From NCBI GenBank assembly GCA_000719105.1, contig JODX01000001.1, positions 186,001 through 250,000 of the forward strand: 64,000 nucleotides of DNA. The letters run 5' to 3'. Position numbers and translations under genes: made by a program. Origin of the DNA: Streptomyces sclerotialus. Lineage in GTDB: Bacteria; Actinomycetota; Actinomycetes; Streptomycetales; Streptomycetaceae. The number at the start of each line of letters is the position of its first letter. The stretch's first letter is position 1. A model generated the notes under the pieces. It was not told the DNA's origin. It did not search any database and worked only from the letters and a program-made list of their open reading frames with translations. This document shows positions 59,807 through 64,000 of this stretch, one piece after another.

Positions 59807-61624
59807 CTACTCCACCGTCACCGACTTGGCGAGGTTGCGCGGCTTGTCGATGTCCCGGCCGAGCGCCAGCGCCGTGTGGTAGGCGAGGAGCTGGAGCGGG
59901 ATGCCCATGAGGATCGGGTCGAGCTCGTCCTCGTTCTTCGGGACGACGATCGTCTGGTCGGCCTTCTCCTGCTCCTGGTGGGCCACCGCGAGGATCTTGC
60001 CGCTGCGGGCCTTGATCTCCTCCAGGGCCGCGCGGTTCTTCTCCAGCAGGTCGTCGTCCGGGACGATCGCCACCGTCGGCAGGGCGGGCTCGATCAGGGC
60101 CAGCGGGCCGTGCTTGAGCTCGGAGGCCGGGTAGGCCTCGGCGTGGATGTACGAGACCTCCTTCAGCTTCAGCGAGGCCTCGCGGGCCACCGGGTAGCCC
60201 CGGACGCGGCCGATGAAGAGCATCGAGCGGGCGTCGGCGAACTGCTTCGCCAGCTCCTTGATCTGCTCCTCCTGCTTCAGCATCTCGTCGATCTGCGCGG
60301 GCAGCTTGCGCAGGCCCTCGATGATCCGCTTGCCGTCGGCGACCGAGAGGTCACGGGTGCGGCCGAGGTGCAGCGCGAGCAGCGCGAAGGCGACCGTGGT
60401 GTTGGTGAAGCACTTGGTGGAGACGACGCAGACCTCGGGGCCGGCGTGCACGTACATGCCGCCGTCGGCCTCGCGGGCGATCGCCGAGCCCACCACGTTG
60501 ACGACGCCCAGCACTCGGGCGCCCTTGCGCTTCAGCTCCTGCACGGCGGCCAGCACGTCGTACGTCTCGCCGGACTGGGAGACCGCGATGTAGAGGGTGT
60601 CGGGGTCGACGACCGCGTTGCGGTAGCGGAACTCGGAGGCCGGCTCGGCGTCGGCGGGGATGCGCGCCAGCTCCTCGATCATCTGGGCGCCGATCATGCC
60701 CGCGTGGTACGAGGTGCCGCAGCCGAGGATCTTGACGCGGCGGATCTGGCGCGCCTCGCGGGCGTCCAGGTTGAGGCCGCCCAGGTGCACGGTGGAGAAG
60801 CGGTCGTCGATGCGGCCGCGCAGCACGCGGTCCACGGCGTCGGCCTGCTCGTGGATCTCCTTGTGCATGTAGGTGTCGTGGCCGCCCATGTCGTAGGAGG
60901 CCGCCTCCCACTCCACGGTGGTCGGCTCGGACGTGGTGCGGGTGCCCTCGGTGGTGTACGTACGGAAGTCGTCCGCCTTGAGGGTGGCCATCTCGCCGTC
61001 GTCGAGGGTCACTATCTGCCGGGTGTGGGTGACCAGGGCGGCGATGTCCGAGGCGACGAACATCTCCTTCTCGCCGATGCCGAGGACGACCGGGGAGCCG
61101 TTGCGGGCGACCACGATGCGGTCCGGGAAGTCGGCGTGCATGACCGCGATGCCGTACGTGCCCTCGATCAGGCGCAGGGCCTCGCGGACCCGGTCCTCCA
61201 GCTTGTCGGCCTGGGCGCGGGCGATGAGGTGGGTGAGGACCTCGGTGTCGGTCTCGGAGAGGAACTCGACGCCCTCCGCCTCGAGCTTCTTGCGCAGCTC
61301 GGAGGCGTTGTCGATGATGCCGTTGTGGACGACGGCGACCTTGTTCTCCGGGTCCATGTGCGGGTGGGCGTTCACGTCGGAGGGGGCGCCGTGGGTGGCC
61401 CAGCGGGTGTGGGCGATGCCGGTGGTGCCCTTGAAGCGCGCGGGGACCTTGGCCTCGAGGTCACGGACGCGGCCCTTGGCCTTGACCATCTTCAGGCCGG
61501 CCGACTTCGGGCTCGAGACGACGATGCCCGCCGAGTCGTAGCCGCGGTACTCCAGCCGCTGCAGGCCCTCCAGCAGCAGTGGGGCCACATCGCGCTTGCC
61601 GATGTATCCGACGATTCCGCACAT
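59807..61624 (-). CDS. glmS: Glutamine-fructose-6-phosphate aminotransferase (isomerizing)
   Basis: A 605-residue enzyme making glucosamine-6-phosphate for peptidoglycan. The N-terminal Ntn glutaminase domain has the Cys2 nucleophile (MCGIVGYIGKRD), GIAHTRWATHG and NGIIDNASELR. Two SIS sugar-isomerase domains follow (GCGTSYHAGMIG, VSQSGETYDVLAAV; RVRGYPVAREASLKLKEV), ending in PRNLAKSVTVE, as expected for full length. A DasR-controlled hexosaminidase gene nearby fits with amino-sugar metabolism. Streptomyces have more than one glmS; this is the copy near adpA. Confidence 0.97.
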   Translation of the reverse strand: MCGIVGYIGKRDVAPLLLEGLQRLEYRGYDSAGIVVSSPKSAGLKMVKAKGRVRDLEAKVPARFKGTTGIAHTRWATHGAPSDVNAHPHMDPENKVAVVHNGIIDNASELRKKLEAEGVEFLSETDTEVLTHLIARAQADKLEDRVREALRLIEGTYGIAVMHADFPDRIVVARNGSPVVLGIGEKEMFVASDIAALVTHTRQIVTLDDGEMATLKADDFRTYTTEGTRTTSEPTTVEWEAASYDMGGHDTYMHKEIHEQADAVDRVLRGRIDDRFSTVHLGGLNLDAREARQIRRVKILGCGTSYHAGMIGAQMIEELARIPADAEPASEFRYRNAVVDPDTLYIAVSQSGETYDVLAAVQELKRKGARVLGVVNVVGSAIAREADGGMYVHAGPEVCVVSTKCFTNTTVAFALLALHLGRTRDLSVADGKRIIEGLRKLPAQIDEMLKQEEQIKELAKQFADARSMLFIGRVRGYPVAREASLKLKEVSYIHAEAYPASELKHGPLALIEPALPTVAIVPDDDLLEKNRAALEEIKARSGKILAVAHQEQEKADQTIVVPKNEDELDPILMGIPLQLLAYHTALALGRDIDKPRNLAKSVTVE

Positions 61625-61660
61625 ATGGTTCTTTCCTTGTCTCCCCGTGAGGGGCGGTCC

Positions 61661-61918
61661 TCAGCCGTAGACGATGCGGCGCAGCTGCCGGAGGCTGAGC
61701 TCCGGCGGCGCGACCGCGCGGTACGTGAGGTCCGTCCCGATCCGTTCGAAGATCGCCGCGTTCACCAGGCCCTGGGCCTGGAGCTCGCGATGGCGCCGAC
61801 GGACGAACTCCTCGGTCGTCTCGTCGAAGTAGGCGAGCACGTCCTGGACCACACGCGCGGCCTCGCCCCGGCTGAGGGGCGTGGAACGCGTCAGGTGATC
61901 AACAAGTTCGTCGTGCAC
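61661..61918 (-). CDS. Conserved small protein upstream of glmS
   Basis: An 85-residue acidic/basic helical protein (HDELVDHLTRSTPLSRGEAARVVQDVLAYFDETTEEFVRRRHRELQAQG, residues 2-50) ending in LSLRQLRRIVYG. The GTG start at 61918 has AGGA seven bases upstream; an upstream TTG gives a longer form but no good ribosome site. It precedes glmS by 36 bases and probably shares its transcript. Family not known to me. Confidence 0.75.
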   Translation of the reverse strand: MHDELVDHLTRSTPLSRGEAARVVQDVLAYFDETTEEFVRRRHRELQAQGLVNAAIFERIGTDLTYRAVAPPELSLRQLRRIVYG

Positions 61919-62024
61919 CCGATGATCCTGAGGTACCGGGGGTCTGTTTCGCAAGAATCCTGCCCGATATCGGGCACGGGGCTATCGAAACACTGAGAAA
62001 GAGCCGCCGTGAGGGGATGCGGGG

Positions 62025-62912
62025 TCACATCCGCTTGAGTACCGCCTGCTTGGCCAGGGCGAACTCCTCGTCCGTCAGTACGCCCGACTTGTGGAGTTCG
62101 CCCAGTTCGCGCAGTCGGCGCAGGAGGGCGTCGTGGTCGTCCTCGGGGGCCGGTGCCGGGTCGGCGGGCGGCAGGGGCACCCGGTCCTGCGGTGCCTCGG
62201 GGGCCGGCGCCGCCGCCGGGTGCGGGAGCCGCGCCTGGACCGCTGCCGCGACCAGTGCCATCAGTGTGTCCTTCTTGAAGCCCCACAGTTCCACGGCGTT
62301 GGGGTCGTACTTGGGCGGCGCCTTGGTGGCCGTGCGCTTCACGGTGAAGCGGATGTAGCCGCTCTCCAGGCCGGCCGACGGCTGCCACTCCACGATGTCG
62401 ATGTCGTCCAGCGCGAGCGTGCGGGCACCGGCGGCGGCCTTCGCCTCCTCCGTCTTCCAGTTCCACTCCAGGCGCACCTGCTCACCGTCGAAGCTCACCG
62501 TGCCGTCCCCGGCGGAGACGGAGAGCGGTACGGCGGGCCCCGGCAGGAGATAGCGGTCGACGGCACCGGCGGGCACCTGGTCGAGGAACAGGGCGCCGCG
62601 CACCTCGTCCACGATGTACTCGGCGACGCCGTAGCGGTCCGACTCGACGAGGAGCTGATAGGGGTCGTTGCCCTCGGTGAGACGGCCGCCGGTCGCCTGC
62701 AGGAGCGGGTCGGCGCCGTCGCGCAGCCGCAGCCGCAGCCGCCCCGACTTCTTCCCGTGCTCGAACGAGATGCCCGCCAACGCGTCCAGCGGGACGGTCA
62801 GTTCACCCAGCGTCTTCCGTAGCAGGCTCACGCCCTTGTCGCGGCCCGGGGTCAGCCGCAGCGCGTCGCCGTCGAAGATCCACGTGCCGTCCCGCTGGAT
62901 GATTTCCGCCAT
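62025..62912 (-). CDS. DUF4429 and SHOCT domain protein
   Basis: A 295-residue protein with two DUF4429 beta-rich modules (IIQRDGTWIFDGDALRL, LRLRDGADPLLQA; then VSFDGEQVRLEWNWKTEE, YIRFTVKRTATKAPPKYDP), a Pro/Ala linker and a C-terminal SHOCT helix (LRELGELHKSGVLTDEEFALAKQAVLKRM, residues 267-295). These domains resemble PH-like folds of unknown role, probably membrane-associated. It is divergent from the hexosaminidase gene. Confidence 0.88.
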   Translation of the reverse strand: MAEIIQRDGTWIFDGDALRLTPGRDKGVSLLRKTLGELTVPLDALAGISFEHGKKSGRLRLRLRDGADPLLQATGGRLTEGNDPYQLLVESDRYGVAEYIVDEVRGALFLDQVPAGAVDRYLLPGPAVPLSVSAGDGTVSFDGEQVRLEWNWKTEEAKAAAGARTLALDDIDIVEWQPSAGLESGYIRFTVKRTATKAPPKYDPNAVELWGFKKDTLMALVAAAVQARLPHPAAAPAPEAPQDRVPLPPADPAPAPEDDHDALLRRLRELGELHKSGVLTDEEFALAKQAVLKRM

Positions 62913-62943
62913 GGGGGTGATTCTCCCACCGGCTGTGCGGGAG

Positions 62944-62959
62944 AGTGGTCTATACCCAT
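62944..62959. promoter_or_regulatory. DasR-type operator (dre) upstream of the hexosaminidase gene
   Basis: AGTGGTCTATACCCAT matches the DasR consensus ACTGGTCTAGACCAGT at the TGGTCTA core and the ACC on the other side. It lies 36 bases before the GTG start. DasR control of chitin and N-acetylglucosamine genes is established in Streptomyces. Confidence 0.75.
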
Positions 62960-62994
62960 CTGGACGATGGGTGACTGATGGAAGGGAGCTTGAG

Positions 62995-64000
62995 GTGACA
63001 CAGCACCACCATCACAGAACGACTCGCCTTCTCGGATCGCTGCTGCTCGTCGCGGCGGCCGGTGCCTTCACCGTCGGCGCGGCACCCGCCCCGGCGGCGG
63101 ACGGCGACAGCACGGCCGCCGTCCCCCTGACCCGGGTGATCCCGGCCCCCGCGTCCGTGACGGCGGGCGGCGCGCCGTACCGGATCACCGGCGGTACGCA
63201 CATCCATGTGGACGACTCGCGGGAGGCGCGCCGGATCGGCAGCTACCTCGCGGACGTCCTGCGGCCCTCGACCGGCTACCGGCTGCCGGTCACGGACGAC
63301 AGCGACCGGCACGGCGGCGGCATCCGCCTCACCCTGAAGAGCAAGGACAAGTCCCTGGGCGGCGAGGGCTACCGCCTCGAGAGCGGCCGCCACGGGGTGA
63401 CGATCAGCGCTCGCGAGCCCGCCGGGCTGTTCCACGGCGTGCAGACCCTGCGCCAGCTCCTGCCCGCCGCCGTCGAGCGGGACTCCCGGCAGCCCGGCCC
63501 GTGGCTCGTCGCGGGCGGCACCGTCGAGGACACCCCGCGCTACGCCTGGCGCGGCGCGATGCTCGACGTCTCCCGGCACTTCTTCTCGGTGGACGAGGTC
63601 AAGCGGTACATCGACCAACTCGCCCTCTACAAGCTCAACAAGCTGCACCTGCACCTCAGCGACGACCAGGGCTGGCGCATCGCGATCGACTCCTGGCCGC
63701 GGCTCGCCACGTACGGCGGATCCACGGAGGTCGGCGGCGGCCCGGGCGGGCACTACACCAAGGCGGACTACAAGGAGATCGTCCGCTACGCGGCCGCCCG
63801 GCACCTGGAGGTCGTCCCCGAGATCGACATGCCCGGCCACACCAACGCGGCGCTCGCCTCCTACGCCGAACTGAACTGCGACGGCGTGGCGCCCCCGCTC
63901 TACACCGGCATCGAGGTCGGCTTCAGCTCGCTGTGCGTGAACAAGGAGATCACGTACGACTTCGTGGAGGACGTGGTCCGCGAGCTGGCCGCCCTCACCC
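62995..64000 (+). CDS. GH20 beta-N-acetylhexosaminidase, C-terminus beyond window
   Basis: 335 codons are seen. A signal peptide (HRTTRLLGSLLLVAAAGAFTVGAA) precedes an N-terminal GH20b-type domain (about residues 40-180: VIPAPASVTAGGAPYRITGG, GGIRLTLKSKDKS) and the catalytic barrel (YAWRGAMLDVSRHFFSVDEVKRYID, LHLHLSDDQGWRI, LEVVPEIDMPGHTNAALASY). The Asp-Glu catalytic pair of the HxGGDE motif lies beyond the right edge. It releases N-acetylglucosamine from chito-oligosaccharides. The GTG start follows GGGAGC. It is controlled by the dre site upstream and divergent from the DUF4429 gene. Confidence 0.93.
   Translation, partial: MTQHHHHRTTRLLGSLLLVAAAGAFTVGAAPAPAADGDSTAAVPLTRVIPAPASVTAGGAPYRITGGTHIHVDDSREARRIGSYLADVLRPSTGYRLPVTDDSDRHGGGIRLTLKSKDKSLGGEGYRLESGRHGVTISAREPAGLFHGVQTLRQLLPAAVERDSRQPGPWLVAGGTVEDTPRYAWRGAMLDVSRHFFSVDEVKRYIDQLALYKLNKLHLHLSDDQGWRIAIDSWPRLATYGGSTEVGGGPGGHYTKADYKEIVRYAAARHLEVVPEIDMPGHTNAALASYAELNCDGVAPPLYTGIEVGFSSLCVNKEITYDFVEDVVRELAALT

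Overview
The window is a very GC-rich (estimated by eye, above 70 percent), densely packed stretch of a Streptomyces chromosome. Gene content and order resemble the conserved core of the genus. Recognisable markers are the tip-glycan locus cslA-glxA with its GH6 partner and LPMO, cdgA, ornA-adpA with a TTA codon in adpA, glmS, and DasR-type operators. From memory these lie around SCO2786 to SCO2848 in S. coelicolor, in reverse order; that correspondence was not searched. There is no integrase, transposase, prophage, CRISPR array or PKS/NRPS cluster.

Layout. 1-4.6 kb: partial membrane protein, UPF0303/heme-degrading-like protein, Gfo/Idh/MocA oxidoreductase divergent from a ROK regulator, and an LAXTG surface protein. 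4.6-7 kb: HAD-IIA phosphatase, a secreted repeat protein and a class E/F-like sortase. 7.5-17 kb: cell-surface glycan block with a GH6 lipoprotein (cslZ-like), glxA, cslA, an NlpC/P60 protein with two peptidoglycan-binding repeats, an SPFH protein and an AA10 LPMO, with two tRNA-Lys genes. 17-25.8 kb: IclR regulator, ehuABCD-like ABC transporter, amidase, D-2-hydroxyacid dehydrogenase, a divergent EutA/maleate-isomerase-like protein and an LLM flavin oxidoreductase. 25.8-30.6 kb: c-di-GMP enzyme CdgA, an M6-like protease, a third tRNA-Lys and a primase/polymerase-like protein.

30.8-36.6 kb: a small conserved protein and an overlapping three-gene minus-strand operon (RecB/Cas4-like nuclease with an iron-sulfur-type cysteine set, a 536-residue protein of unknown function, an SF1 helicase) behind a PAP2 phosphatase. 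Together the three look like a split Dna2-type machine; this is the best candidate here for a poorly described system. 36.8-43.4 kb: histidine phosphatase, NsdA-like TPR regulator, small proteins, spermidine-synthase-like protein and a two-component system. 43.5-48.4 kb: GH18 chitinase-like protein, MFS transporter and PucR regulator. 48.5-55 kb: cellobiose locus bglC-cebG-cebF-cebE with divergent cebR and two CebR boxes. 55.1-58.8 kb: tRNA-His, ornA, adpA, a small membrane protein and a universal stress protein. 59-64 kb: YaaH-type transporter, glmS, two conserved genes and the start of a GH20 hexosaminidase behind a DasR box.

Themes: carbohydrate sensing and use (CebR, DasR-type sites, glmS, GH1/GH6/GH18/GH20, LPMO), surface glycan assembly at growing tips with copper enzymes (GlxA, LPMO), and developmental control (AdpA, CdgA, OrnA, NsdA-like). 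Several perfect palindromes and spaced repeats in intergenic regions are reported as candidate operators.
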